Shown one piece after another: positions 48,493 through 57,211 of a stretch of DNA of 64,000 bases. The translations under genes were made by a program, and so were the position numbers. Source of the DNA: AC-32 sp038237925 (GTDB taxonomy: Bacteria; Actinomycetota; Thermoleophilia; Gaiellales; Gaiellaceae); the NCBI GenBank assembly GCA_038237925.1, contig JBBRYF010000001.1, positions 1 to 64,000 on the forward strand. The letters run 5' to 3'. Within the stretch, counting starts at the first letter, position 1; every line of letters starts with the position of its first letter. The notes beneath the pieces are model-generated. The model was not told where the DNA came from, did no database searches, and saw only the letters and a list, made by a program, of their open reading frames with translations.

Positions 48493-48524
48493 ACCGTCCC
48501 ATCCGGAGACTAGGATGGGACGGT
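48493..48524. promoter_or_regulatory. Perfect 12-bp dyad over the addB promoter and start codon
   Basis: ACCGTCCCATCC (48493-48504) and its exact complement (48513-48524) flank an 8-base spacer. The TAGGAT hexamer (48511-48516), 6 bases before GTG 48523, lies within the right half, and the start codon overlaps its end. This is the shape of an operator; it could also terminate the upstream transcript. Confidence 0.6.
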
Positions 48525-51447
48525 GCCGCTGAGCCTGCTCGCAGGCCCTGCCAACGCGGGGAAAGTCGCGCTCCTGCTCGAGCGTTACCTGGCCACGCTC
48601 GACTCCGATCCGATCTTGATCGTGCCGAACCGGCCGGACGTCGACCGCGCCGAGCGCGCGCTGCTCACCCGCACCGGTGCGCTTGTCGGCGGCTCGATCG
48701 GCACCTTTGCCGACCTCTTCGAACGGATCGCTCGGGGCAACGCCGCGCACCGGCCGGTGATCACCGACGCTCAGCGCACGCTGCTGCTCCGTCGCGTGGT
48801 GGCGCGCCGCGGTTCCGGCCCCTCCGCCCGCTTCTCCGGCTTCGCCGACTCGCTTGCGTCGACCGTCGCGGAGCTCGAGTCTGCGCTGCTCGATCCGGCC
48901 GACCTCGACGGCGAGCTGGCCGAGCTCTATACGGCCTACCGCGAGGAGCTCGACCGGCTCGGCCTCTGGGACCGCGAGCTCGAGCGGTGGCACGCTGCCG
49001 AGCGCGCTGCGGGTGATCTCTCTGCGTGGGACCCGCGGCCGGTCTTCGCGTACGGATTCGAGGATCTGACCGGCGCCGAGTGGGCGCTGCTCGAGGCGCT
49101 CGCCGCCCGCGCCGAAGTGACGGTCTCGCTGCCGTACGAGCCCGGCCGCGATGCCTTCGCGTCGCTCTCGCGAACGGCCGAGGACCTGACGCGCCTGGCC
49201 GAGGGCCGGATCGAGGAGCTGCCGCCGAGCAACGAGGCAAGGACGCCGGTGCTCGCCCACCTGGAGCGCTTCCTCTTCCGGGCCGAAGGTCCTGAGCGCA
49301 CGCCGGAGCTCGACGGCTCCGTCCGGTTCCTCGAGGGCGCCGGGATCCGCGGGACACTCGAGCTCGTCGCCGACGAGATCCTCGGCCTCCTGCGCGAGGG
49401 CACCGCGGCGGACGAGATCGCCGTCGTCTGCCCGTCGCTCGATCGCTTGCGCGTGCCGCTCGACACCGCCTTCGCGACCCTCGGCGTCCCGTACGCGCTC
49501 GAGGGCCGGCTGCGACTCGGCCAGACGCCGCTCGGCCAGGCGCTGCTCTCGCTGCTGCGGTACGCGTGGCTCGACGGCGAGCGTCGCGACCTCTTCTCAT
49601 TCCTGCGCTCGCCCTACTCGGGGCTGCCGCGCTCCCATGCCGACTTCCTCGAAGGCCGGCTGCGTGGCCGCGGCGTGGTCGCGCCGGCCAGGGTCGAGGA
49701 GGAGGTCGCCAAGCTGCGCGGCCAGCCGCTGCCGCACCTCGACGCCGTTCGTGGCGCATCCGATCCGCTGGAGGCGATCCGCGAGCTCGCCCGGGCGATG
49801 GTCCGCACCGCGTACGGCCTCGACGCGCCGCCGATCCACGAGCCCGCGCGACTGGCCCTGCGCTCACACGAGACGGCGGCGAAGCTGGTTGCGGAGCTCG
49901 AGGGCTGGCGCGACCTCGGTGGCGAGGCCGGGCGCGACGAGATCGCGGCTCTCCTCGCCGACGCGCCCGTACGCCTGGGCGGCGCGGGCGAGGCCGGTCG
50001 CGTTGCGGTCCTCGACCTGATGCGCGCACGCACGCGGCGTTTCGAGGTCGTGTTCGTAGTCGGACTGGAGGAAGGGCGCCTGCCCCGGCGCGCCCAGGGC
50101 TCTCCGTTCCTCGACGAGGAGCGGAAGGACGAGCTCGAGCGCGCGTCACGCAGCGGCCGGCTGCTGCGCACCGACCCGGTCTCGCGCGACCGCTACCTCT
50201 TCTACACGGCCTGCACGCGGCCGACCCGGCGGCTCTATCTGGTTCGCGAGGCCGCAACCGACGACGGCGCCGCCCGCCAGCCGAGCCCGTTCTGGGACGA
50301 GACGCGCGAGCTCTTCGCCGTCGACGAGATCGAGCGTTGGACGCGGCGCCGTCCTATCGCCGCGCTGACGTGGCCGCTCGAGGCTGCGCCTAGCCAGCGC
50401 GAGCGTCTGCGCGCGCTGGCCTCGCTCGGGTCCGCGGACCGCTCAGCCGCCACCTCGCTTGCCCGCGCCAACGGCTGGGAGCGACGGCTCGAGCGAGCGC
50501 TGACGGCGTTCCAGCGGCCGACGCGCTTGACGCACCCGGCCGTCCTCGAGCAGCTGCGCCAGAAGGCGACGTTCTCGGTCACCGATCTCGAGCGGTTCGC
50601 CGACTGCTCGTCGATGTGGTTCGTCGACCGGCTGGTCGCGCCGAGGAACATCGACGCCGAGGTCGACGCTCGCCTTCGTGGCACCGTTGCGCACCAGGCG
50701 CTCTTCTCGTTCTTCAAGGGCCTGCCGAAGCGAACCGGCGACGACCGGCCGCGGCCGGAGAACCTCGAGGACGCGCTCGTCTTCCTGCGCGAGTGCCTGA
50801 GCGACGCGTTGCAGGCGCACGTCCGGATCGACGTGCCCGACCTCGAGCGCCGCGAGCTCGAGCAGGGCCTCGCGCGCGACCTCGAGAAGCTCGTCCGTCG
50901 CGAGGCCGAGTCGCCCTCGCCGCTGGTCCCGAGCCGCTTCGAAGTCTCGTTCGGCTCGGAGCGCTCGGCGCCCGAGCTCCAGCGCGGGCTCGAGCTGGGC
51001 GGCTTCAGCGTCTCGGGAAAGATCGACCGGATCGACCGCGATCCGTTCGGCGCGCGCGGCGTCGTCGTCGACTACAAGTCGGGCCGCAGCGCCCACAGCG
51101 CCGCCGAGATCGAGCGCGAGCTCCACCTGCAGATCCCGCTCTACATGCTCGTCCTACGCGACCTCGTCGGCGTCGAGCCGCTCGGCGGGATCTACCGCGC
51201 GCTCGCCGGCGAGGGGCAGGCGCGCGGCCTGCTGCGGGCCGAGGCCAAGGAGGACGGCCTCCCGGGGTTCCAGCGCAACGACTACGTCGACGAGGACGCG
51301 TTCTGGGGCCAGATCGAGCGGGCGCAGGAGCACGCGCGGACGATCGTCGGCCGCATCCGCGAGGGCGACGTGAAGCACGACCCGAAGCGCGGCACGTGCC
51401 CGCAGTGGTGCGAGCTGTGGCCGATGTGCCGGGTGCGGCGGTCATGA
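48523..51447 (+). CDS. addB: AddB-like subunit of the helicase-nuclease (PD-(D/E)XK nuclease)
   Basis: A 974-residue protein of the AddB/RexB type. The start LLAGPANAGKVALLLERYL is a degenerate Walker A (GK followed by Val). The middle resembles inactivated UvrD domains (VAVLDLMRARTRRFEVVFVVGLEEGRLP). The C-terminal nuclease has GGFSVSGKIDRIDRDPF and VVVDYKSGRS (Asp850, Lys852), and an iron-sulfur staple: Cys in RFADCSSMWF and CPQWCELWPMC at the end. With AddA it resects double-strand breaks for RecA. It starts at GTG 48523 with a TAGGAT box 6 bases upstream; overlaps addA (ATGA). Confidence 0.88.
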   Translation: MPLSLLAGPANAGKVALLLERYLATLDSDPILIVPNRPDVDRAERALLTRTGALVGGSIGTFADLFERIARGNAAHRPVITDAQRTLLLRRVVARRGSGPSARFSGFADSLASTVAELESALLDPADLDGELAELYTAYREELDRLGLWDRELERWHAAERAAGDLSAWDPRPVFAYGFEDLTGAEWALLEALAARAEVTVSLPYEPGRDAFASLSRTAEDLTRLAEGRIEELPPSNEARTPVLAHLERFLFRAEGPERTPELDGSVRFLEGAGIRGTLELVADEILGLLREGTAADEIAVVCPSLDRLRVPLDTAFATLGVPYALEGRLRLGQTPLGQALLSLLRYAWLDGERRDLFSFLRSPYSGLPRSHADFLEGRLRGRGVVAPARVEEEVAKLRGQPLPHLDAVRGASDPLEAIRELARAMVRTAYGLDAPPIHEPARLALRSHETAAKLVAELEGWRDLGGEAGRDEIAALLADAPVRLGGAGEAGRVAVLDLMRARTRRFEVVFVVGLEEGRLPRRAQGSPFLDEERKDELERASRSGRLLRTDPVSRDRYLFYTACTRPTRRLYLVREAATDDGAARQPSPFWDETRELFAVDEIERWTRRRPIAALTWPLEAAPSQRERLRALASLGSADRSAATSLARANGWERRLERALTAFQRPTRLTHPAVLEQLRQKATFSVTDLERFADCSSMWFVDRLVAPRNIDAEVDARLRGTVAHQALFSFFKGLPKRTGDDRPRPENLEDALVFLRECLSDALQAHVRIDVPDLERRELEQGLARDLEKLVRREAESPSPLVPSRFEVSFGSERSAPELQRGLELGGFSVSGKIDRIDRDPFGARGVVVDYKSGRSAHSAAEIERELHLQIPLYMLVLRDLVGVEPLGGIYRALAGEGQARGLLRAEAKEDGLPGFQRNDYVDEDAFWGQIERAQEHARTIVGRIREGDVKHDPKRGTCPQWCELWPMCRVRRS

Positions 51448-54400
51448 GCGCGGTCGAGGCGCCGAACCGGGAGCAGCTCCGCGCGATCGAGGAGTCGGGC
51501 GTCGTCTTCGTCTCCGCGGGCGCGGGCACCGGCAAGACGACGGTCATCGTCGAGCGGTTCTGCCGCGCCGTCTGCGAGCGCGGGTTCAGCGTCGACTCGA
51601 TCCTCGTCATCACCTACACCGAGCGCGCCGCGGGCGAGCTGCGCGGCCGGATCCGCAAGCGCCTGCAGGAGCTCGGTCGCCACGAGCTCGCGCGCGACCT
51701 CGACGCGGCGTGGATCTCGACCATCCACGGCTTCTGCCACCGGCTGCTGAAGGCGCACCCGTTCGCGGCCGGAATCGACCCGCGCTTCCGCGTGCTCGAC
51801 GACAGCCAGGGCCGCGTGCTGCGCGGCGAGGCCTTCCGCGCGGCGCTCGAGGAGTTCTGCGGCGACGACGAGGCGCGCCTGCGGCTGCTCGCGTCGTACG
51901 GCGGCCGGCGGCTGCGGCGGATGCTGACGGGCGTGCACGAGACGCTGCGCTCGTCCGGGCTCGAGCTGCGGCTCGAGGCTCCCGGCGAGCCGCACCTCGA
52001 CGAGCACATCGAGGCACTGCTCGCGGCGGCGCGAGCGGCCGGCGAGGAGACCGCGGTGCGGTTCCTCGAGACGCCGCCTGGGCCGGATGGGCTGCTTGAC
52101 CTCTCCGATCTGGCGGTGAGCGCGGAGCTCGACGAGGCGAGGCGCGCGGTCGAGCAGGCCGCGCTTGAGGCGCTCGCGGCCCGCGACCGGGAGCAACTCC
52201 AGGAGCTCCTGCTCGCCTACGACGCCGCCTACCGCGAGACCAAGGACCGCGAGTCGGCGCTCGACTTCGAGGACCTGCAGCTCCTCGCGCGCGAGCTGTT
52301 GCGCGACCACGAGGACGTGCGCGAGCGCGAGAGCTGGCGCTTCCGCTCGATCATGGTCGACGAGTTCCAGGACACGAACCGGCTCCAGTGCGAGCTGGTC
52401 GACCTGCTCGCGCACCAGGACGCCGAGATCTTCTTCGTCGGCGACGAGTTCCAGTCGATCTACCGCTTCCGCCACGCGGACGTCGAGGTCTTCCGCGAGC
52501 GGCGCGATCAGGTCGGCGGAGTGCTCGCGCTGACGCAGAACTACCGCTCTCGGCCCGAGGTGCTCGACGTGATCAACCACCTCTTCGCCGCCGACTTCGG
52601 CGATACGTTCCAGCCGCTGGCGGCGGCCGGTCGCTTCCCCGACCCTGCCTTCGGCCCCGCGGTCGAGCTGCTGGTGACCGACAAGGAGAGCTACGCCGAG
52701 ACGGACACGCACTGGCGCGTGGCCGAGGCGCGGCACATCGCCCGGCGCGTACGCGACCTCGTCGACTCGGGCGAGGCCGCTCCCGGCGAGATCGTCTTGC
52801 TCTTCGCCGCGGGGACGGATGCGCGGATCTACGAAGAGGAGCTGCGCGCCCTCGGGCTGCCGACCTTCCGGGCGACCGGGCGCGACTACTACCACCAGCA
52901 GCAGGTCGTCGACCTGCTCGCCTACCTTCGCTTGCTCCACAACCGCTACGACGACGAGGCGCTGGTCGCGGTGCTCGCCTCGCCGTTCGTCGGCGTGTCG
53001 AACGACGGCCTCGTGCTGCTGCGGCGCGCAGCCCCGAAACGGCCGCTCTTCGCGGGGCTCGAGAAGGGCATGCCCGAAGGGCTGTCGGAGCGCGACGTCC
53101 GGTTGTTCCAGGCGTTCAAGCAGCGCTACGACCGGCTCGCCTCGCAGGCCTCGTCGTTGAGCCTCGAGCGGCTCTGCGAGCGGATCGTCTCCGAGCACGA
53201 CTACGACCTCGCCGTGCTCGCGCAGTGGGACGGCCGGCGGCGCTACGCGAACCTGCGCAAGCTCGCGCGGCTAGCCCGCTCGTACGAGGAGCTCCGCGGG
53301 CCCGACGTGCAGGGGTTCGTGCGCTTCGTCGCCGAGCAGGACGCCGTCGGCGCGTCGGAGCTCGAAGCCGTCGCCGAGGAAGAGGGCACCGATGTGATTC
53401 GGCTGCTCACGATCCACTCGGCAAAGGGCCTTGAGTTCAAGGTCGTCGTGGTCGCCGACGCGGGTCGCGATCGCGCCCGCATGGATGCCGACGAGATTCT
53501 CTGCCTCCCCGACGGGCGACTCGGCTTCCGCGTCGCCGACCCGGAGACCGGCAAGCGCCTGACGACCGCGGAGTACGAGACCGTCAAGGCGGCAGAGCAG
53601 GACGCCGAGGAGGCCGAGCGGCGGCGGCTCTACTACGTGGCGATGACGCGGGCGATCGACCGCCTGATCGTCTCGGGCGCGATCGGCGAGCGCGGGGCGG
53701 ATGCGGGCACGCCGATCGGCTGGGTGCTCGACCGGCTCGAGGCGAACGTGGAGGCCGGGGTGGAGGCCGCGGAGTCGCCGGTCGAGATCGAGCGCGGCGG
53801 CGCGCGCGTGCTCGTCCGGCTCGATCGCTTCGCGCCGGAGTCGGAGACAGCGCCGACCACGAAGGCGAGCATCGAGCAGCTCGAGCTGTTTCAGGTCTCC
53901 GAGAACGGCGGCGGAGTAGTCGAGGCGCCTGAGCTCGCTCCCCTGGCCGAGGTGCCGGCTCCGCCGCTCCACCGTGTGCGGCGCCTGTCCTACAGCGCGC
54001 TGTCGCTCTTCGAGCGCTGCTCGTACCGCTACTTCGCCGAGCGCGTGATCGGCCTGCGGCCGGCCGAGGCGGCCGGCTCGGTCCCGGGCCACACCGGCCT
54101 TGCCGCGACGGAGATCGGCGACGCGGTGCACATGCTGCTCGAGCACGTCGACCTGCGGGCGCCGTCCGTGCCCGAGGATCTCGCCGAGCGTGTGCGCGCC
54201 CGCTACCCGGCCGTGACCGAGGACGAGCTGGAGCGGATCCGCGGCTTCGTCGGCTCGTACTGCGGCTCCGAGCTGGCCGCGCGGATCGCGGCGCTCGAGG
54301 GTGCGACCGCCGAGCTCCCGTTCGCGTTCGAGCACGACGGCGTGCTGCTCCACGGTCGCATCGACGTGCTGTATCGAGACGGCCCGCGCGCCTTGGTGCT

Positions 54401-54728
54401 CGACTACAAGACGAACTCGCTCGCCGAGGGTGAGCCGGAGGAGATCGTGGCCAACGACTACCGGCTCCAGCAACTCGTGTACGCTCTCGCGTGTTTCAGG
54501 GCCGGCGCCGAGGAGGTCGAGGTCGTCTACCACTTCCTCGAGCGGCCGGACGCGGTGGTAACAGACTGTTACAGGCTCGAGGACGCCTCGGCGCTCGAGG
54601 ACGAGCTCTCCGAGGCGATCGCGCGGATCCAAGCCAACGAGTTCCGGCCGACGCCGAGCGAGTTCGTGTGCGCCGACTGCCCCGCGCTCGATCTCGTCTG
54701 CGCGGGCCCGAAGCTCCGCGGCGGCTGA
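51444..54728 (+). CDS. addA: AddA-like UvrD/RecB-type helicase-nuclease
   Basis: A 1094-residue superfamily 1 helicase with C-terminal nuclease. Helicase motifs: SAGAGTGKTTVIVERF (Walker A, 26-33), ITYTERAAGELRGRI, WISTIHGFCHRLL, SIMVDEFQDTNRLQ (Walker B), FVGDEFQSIYRFR, LTQNYRSRPEVL, LLTIHSAKGLEFKVVVVAD and RRRLYYVAMTRAIDRLIVSG. The nuclease has GRIDVLYRDGP and LVLDYKTNS (Asp987, Lys989). Cysteines FERCSYRYFAERV and CADCPALDLVC suggest an iron-sulfur staple in this subunit too. ATG 51444 is coupled to addB. Confidence 0.9.
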   Translation: MSAVEAPNREQLRAIEESGVVFVSAGAGTGKTTVIVERFCRAVCERGFSVDSILVITYTERAAGELRGRIRKRLQELGRHELARDLDAAWISTIHGFCHRLLKAHPFAAGIDPRFRVLDDSQGRVLRGEAFRAALEEFCGDDEARLRLLASYGGRRLRRMLTGVHETLRSSGLELRLEAPGEPHLDEHIEALLAAARAAGEETAVRFLETPPGPDGLLDLSDLAVSAELDEARRAVEQAALEALAARDREQLQELLLAYDAAYRETKDRESALDFEDLQLLARELLRDHEDVRERESWRFRSIMVDEFQDTNRLQCELVDLLAHQDAEIFFVGDEFQSIYRFRHADVEVFRERRDQVGGVLALTQNYRSRPEVLDVINHLFAADFGDTFQPLAAAGRFPDPAFGPAVELLVTDKESYAETDTHWRVAEARHIARRVRDLVDSGEAAPGEIVLLFAAGTDARIYEEELRALGLPTFRATGRDYYHQQQVVDLLAYLRLLHNRYDDEALVAVLASPFVGVSNDGLVLLRRAAPKRPLFAGLEKGMPEGLSERDVRLFQAFKQRYDRLASQASSLSLERLCERIVSEHDYDLAVLAQWDGRRRYANLRKLARLARSYEELRGPDVQGFVRFVAEQDAVGASELEAVAEEEGTDVIRLLTIHSAKGLEFKVVVVADAGRDRARMDADEILCLPDGRLGFRVADPETGKRLTTAEYETVKAAEQDAEEAERRRLYYVAMTRAIDRLIVSGAIGERGADAGTPIGWVLDRLEANVEAGVEAAESPVEIERGGARVLVRLDRFAPESETAPTTKASIEQLELFQVSENGGGVVEAPELAPLAEVPAPPLHRVRRLSYSALSLFERCSYRYFAERVIGLRPAEAAGSVPGHTGLAATEIGDAVHMLLEHVDLRAPSVPEDLAERVRARYPAVTEDELERIRGFVGSYCGSELAARIAALEGATAELPFAFEHDGVLLHGRIDVLYRDGPRALVLDYKTNSLAEGEPEEIVANDYRLQQLVYALACFRAGAEEVEVVYHFLERPDAVVTDCYRLEDASALEDELSEAIARIQANEFRPTPSEFVCADCPALDLVCAGPKLRGG

Positions 54729-55429
54729 TGGCCAGGAGCTACGTCGCCGAAGCCCGCAGGCGCGTGGGGCCGAAGCGCGACCGGATCGTGCCGATCGTCG
54801 AGCGGCTGCTGGCCGAGCACCCCGACGCGACGATCGCGCTGCGGTTCCGCAACGACCTCGAGCTGCTCGTCTCGGTGATGCTCTCGGCGCAGACGACCGA
54901 CGTGAACGTGAATCGTGTCACCGAGCGGCTGTTCGAGAAGTACCGGCGGCCGCAGGACTACCTCGCCGTGCCGCAGGATGAGCTCGAGAACGACATCCGT
55001 GCGACTGGGTTCTTCCGGCAGAAGACGAGGTCGCTTCGCGGGGCGATGACGATGCTGCTCGAGGAGTTCGATGGCCGCGTGCCGGACCGGCTCGAAGAGT
55101 TGCTGCGCCTGCCGGGCGTCGCGCGCAAGACGGCGAACGTCGTCGTCGCCGAGCGCGGCGAGGCCGTCGGCATCGTGGTCGACACGCACGTGCGCCGGCT
55201 CTCACAGCGGCTCGGGCTCACGCGCCAGGAGGACCCGGTCAAGATCGAGCGCGACCTGATGCGGCTCGTGCCACGGCGGTACTGGAACGCGTTCCCGCAC
55301 CTGCTGATCTGGCACGGCCGACGCGTCTGCATCGCGCGGGCGCCGCGCTGCGAGACCTGCGTGCTCAACGACCTGTGTCCTGCAAGTCGGGTCCAAGCTG
55401 CGACAGACCCGTCACACGCGCACGCGTAA
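54728..55429 (+). CDS. nth: Endonuclease III
   Basis: A 233-residue DNA glycosylase/AP lyase removing oxidised pyrimidines. The helix-hairpin-helix LPGVARKTANVVV contains the catalytic Lys134, VVDTHVRRLSQRLGL the catalytic Asp152, and the 4Fe-4S loop is C201-x6-C208-x2-C211-x5-C217. ATG 54728 shares its A with the addA stop, so it belongs to the addBA operon. The N-terminal 25 residues are somewhat longer than in E. coli. Confidence 0.94.
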   Translation: MARSYVAEARRRVGPKRDRIVPIVERLLAEHPDATIALRFRNDLELLVSVMLSAQTTDVNVNRVTERLFEKYRRPQDYLAVPQDELENDIRATGFFRQKTRSLRGAMTMLLEEFDGRVPDRLEELLRLPGVARKTANVVVAERGEAVGIVVDTHVRRLSQRLGLTRQEDPVKIERDLMRLVPRRYWNAFPHLLIWHGRRVCIARAPRCETCVLNDLCPASRVQAATDPSHAHA

Positions 55430-55432
55430 CCT
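55427..55432 (+). promoter_or_regulatory. -10 hexamer TAACCT, probable leaderless promoter
   Basis: TAACCT begins at the nth stop codon and lies 6 bases before ATG 55439. Confidence 0.45.
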
Positions 55433-55438
55433 CGAAGG

Positions 55439-55732
55439 ATGCGCGGCGTCGACCTCGCGATCTACGCGGACGCGCTCGCGGGCGAGGCCGCGAGCGTCGC
55501 CGCTCGGGCGGAGCGCGCCCGCTCGCGGCTTCGCCAGGCCGCGATCGAGAAGCGGGCTCGCGGCCAGTTGACGCCCGTCGCGGTGGAGAGGCTCGAGTCG
55601 CTTGGTCTGCTCGGTGCGGTCGACGAGGCAGCCGCGCGCGCCGAGCTGCGCGAGCTCGAGGCGTCGCTCGATGCCCTGGAGGAGCTGCAGTCGTGGGTCG
55701 AGGCCGAGCTCGGCGCCGCTACCGCGGCGTGA
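55439..55732 (+). CDS. Small helical protein of unknown function, 97 residues
   Basis: A 97-residue protein, alanine-, arginine- and glutamate-rich: DLAIYADALAGEAASVAARAERARSRLRQAAIEKRARG followed by AAARAELRELEASLDALEELQSWVEAELG. It looks like two long helices, probably coiled coil. The hexamer spacing supports ATG 55439. It ends with a 14-base convergent overlap with the zinc-ribbon PAS gene. Not recognised. Confidence 0.6.
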   Translation: MRGVDLAIYADALAGEAASVAARAERARSRLRQAAIEKRARGQLTPVAVERLESLGLLGAVDEAAARAELRELEASLDALEELQSWVEAELGAATAA

Positions 55733-56162
55733 CCGCGACGAGCAGGCCGCCGTCTTCGTCGTAGGCAGGGAAGAAGTCCGCCGTCACCGGTTTCACGCTG
55801 CCGACGCGGGAGCGCAGCTCGAGCTGCTGTCCCAGCCGGCGAACACCCCACTCGATCGCGACCTTCGCCGGGCTGTCGCCCTCGTAGCCAGAGAGCCCGA
55901 GCGCTTCGACGACGTCGCGGCCCATCAGGTCCTGCTCGCGGTAGCCGGAAAGCTCGAAGATGTCGCGGCCGCAGGCGAGCACGCGAGCCTCCTTGTCGCA
56001 GACGACGAAGCCTGTGCTCGGCGCCGGGTAGTAGTCCTCGAGCAGCTCGAACAGGAACCCGAAGCCGCAGCGGTGGCAGGCGACGGCCTGCTGTGTCAGA
56101 CCTTCGCGCCGGTCATGGTCGATCGAGCGGTCCTTGCAGTTCGGGCAGATGAAGTACGGCAC
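55719..56162 (-). CDS. Zinc-ribbon plus PAS-like domain protein
   Basis: A 147-residue protein. The N-terminal part is a zinc ribbon (FICPNCKDRSIDHDRREG, then ACHRCGFGFLFELLEDYYP), the rest a PAS-like domain (GFVVCDKEARVLACGRDIFELSGYREQDLMGRDVVEALGL, then LELRSRVGSVKPVTADFFPAYDEDGGLLVAVTPR). PAS domains sense ligands or redox state or bind partners. GTG 56162 is chosen since TACGAT lies exactly 6 bases upstream and the conserved sequence begins there; the longer start 56204 is not needed. No output domain is present. Confidence 0.75.
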   Translation of the reverse strand: MPYFICPNCKDRSIDHDRREGLTQQAVACHRCGFGFLFELLEDYYPAPSTGFVVCDKEARVLACGRDIFELSGYREQDLMGRDVVEALGLSGYEGDSPAKVAIEWGVRRLGQQLELRSRVGSVKPVTADFFPAYDEDGGLLVAVTPR

Positions 56163-56168
56163 GCGGCG

Positions 56169-56174
56169 ATCGTA
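56169..56174 (-). promoter_or_regulatory. -10 hexamer TACGAT, probable leaderless promoter
   Basis: On the minus strand TACGAT lies 6 bases before GTG 56162. It decides the start of the PAS gene. Confidence 0.5.
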
Positions 56175-56175
56175 G

Positions 56176-57174
56176 CTAGGGGCTTCGCTGTCGCCGACCC
56201 GCAAGGGTGCGCGGGTCGAGACTGCGCAACGGGGGCAGCTTCGGCCGGCCCATCGGCGGCCCGCCGATCCAGCCCGCCCAGCGGAAGAACGCGAGCTGGA
56301 TGAATGTCGTCGCGACGATCCAGCCCCAGCTCCACCAGTAGCCGAAGCTCCAGCCGAGCTCCGGGATGTGGTGGAAGTTCTGGCCGTAGAGGCCGACGAT
56401 GAATGTCGGCAGGAGCAGCAGCGCCGCGATCACGGTCAGCCGCTTCATCACCTCGTTCTGGTCATTCGCGATCTTTGCCTGGTGGTAGTCGCGGGCACTC
56501 GAGAGTAGGTCGCGCGAGAGGTCGAGGCCGTCCGTCGCGCGCAGGAGCTTGTCGTAGACGTCGGCGAAGTCGAGCTCGATCTCGCGCGGCAGCAGCTCGC
56601 TGCCTTCACCGACGTCGAGGCGCCGGTCGACGATGCGCCTGATCGCGTCGCGCGTCGGCGCGACGGTGCGGCGCACGTGCAGGAGGTCGTGCCGCAGCGC
56701 GGAGATTCGGCCACGGATCTGGGTCGCCGCCCAGACCTCGACCCCCTCTTCGAGCTCGTCGATCTCGTCGTCGATCGCGTCCACCAGGTCGAGGAAGTAC
56801 TCCGCGATCAGGTCGGCCAGCCGGTACACCATCAGGCCGACTCTCGGCTCGTGCTCCTTGGCGACCGACTGCTGCGCCGGCGCGGGGTCAAAGGGCTCTC
56901 CGCCCTCGGACGTCTTCCGCACCGTCACGAGCTGCTCGCGGGTCGCGACGAAGTCGAGCTCCTGGTAGTAGATCCGGTCTTCCTCGCGGACGCAGATCGG
57001 GATCAGGAAGACCCCGAAGACGTAGTGGTCGTGGCCTTCGAGGCGAGGGCGTGGTTCGTCGTCGTGCTGGGCCGGGCGGAGGAGCTGCTCGAGCGCACGG
57101 TCGTGCACCTCGCGTGGGAGCGCTTTCTTGACCTCGGCCTCGGTCGGGTCGAGCAGGTCGATCCACTCGGCCAT
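56176..57174 (-). CDS. corA: CorA family magnesium/divalent cation transporter
   Basis: A 332-residue transporter: a cytoplasmic N-terminal funnel (AEWIDLLDPTEAEVKKAL, then long helices with IDDEIDELEEGVEVW), and two C-terminal membrane helices (VIAALLLLPTFIVGLYGQNF and YWWSWGWIVATTFIQLAFF). The pore motif is GQN (YGQNF) in place of the canonical GMN, a variant seen in CorA-like proteins. CorA forms a pentamer and takes up Mg2+ or Co2+. Start ATG 57174 has TAGTCT 8 bases upstream. Confidence 0.9.
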   Translation of the reverse strand: MAEWIDLLDPTEAEVKKALPREVHDRALEQLLRPAQHDDEPRPRLEGHDHYVFGVFLIPICVREEDRIYYQELDFVATREQLVTVRKTSEGGEPFDPAPAQQSVAKEHEPRVGLMVYRLADLIAEYFLDLVDAIDDEIDELEEGVEVWAATQIRGRISALRHDLLHVRRTVAPTRDAIRRIVDRRLDVGEGSELLPREIELDFADVYDKLLRATDGLDLSRDLLSSARDYHQAKIANDQNEVMKRLTVIAALLLLPTFIVGLYGQNFHHIPELGWSFGYWWSWGWIVATTFIQLAFFRWAGWIGGPPMGRPKLPPLRSLDPRTLAGRRQRSP

Positions 57175-57182
57175 CCCAACCG

Positions 57183-57188
57183 AGACTA
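57183..57188 (-). promoter_or_regulatory. -10 hexamer TAGTCT, within a short inverted repeat
   Basis: TAGTCT ends 8 bases before ATG 57174 (minus strand). It lies in the CGAGAC/GTCTCG repeat (57181-57186 and 57195-57200), which may also end the trxB transcript. Confidence 0.45.
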
Positions 57189-57211
57189 GCCCCCGTCTCG
57201 GCCGGCGCCGT

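Noticed and set aside
51282..53198. 638-codon open frame opposite addA
   Set aside because: Same reason; the addA frame has all helicase motifs in order.
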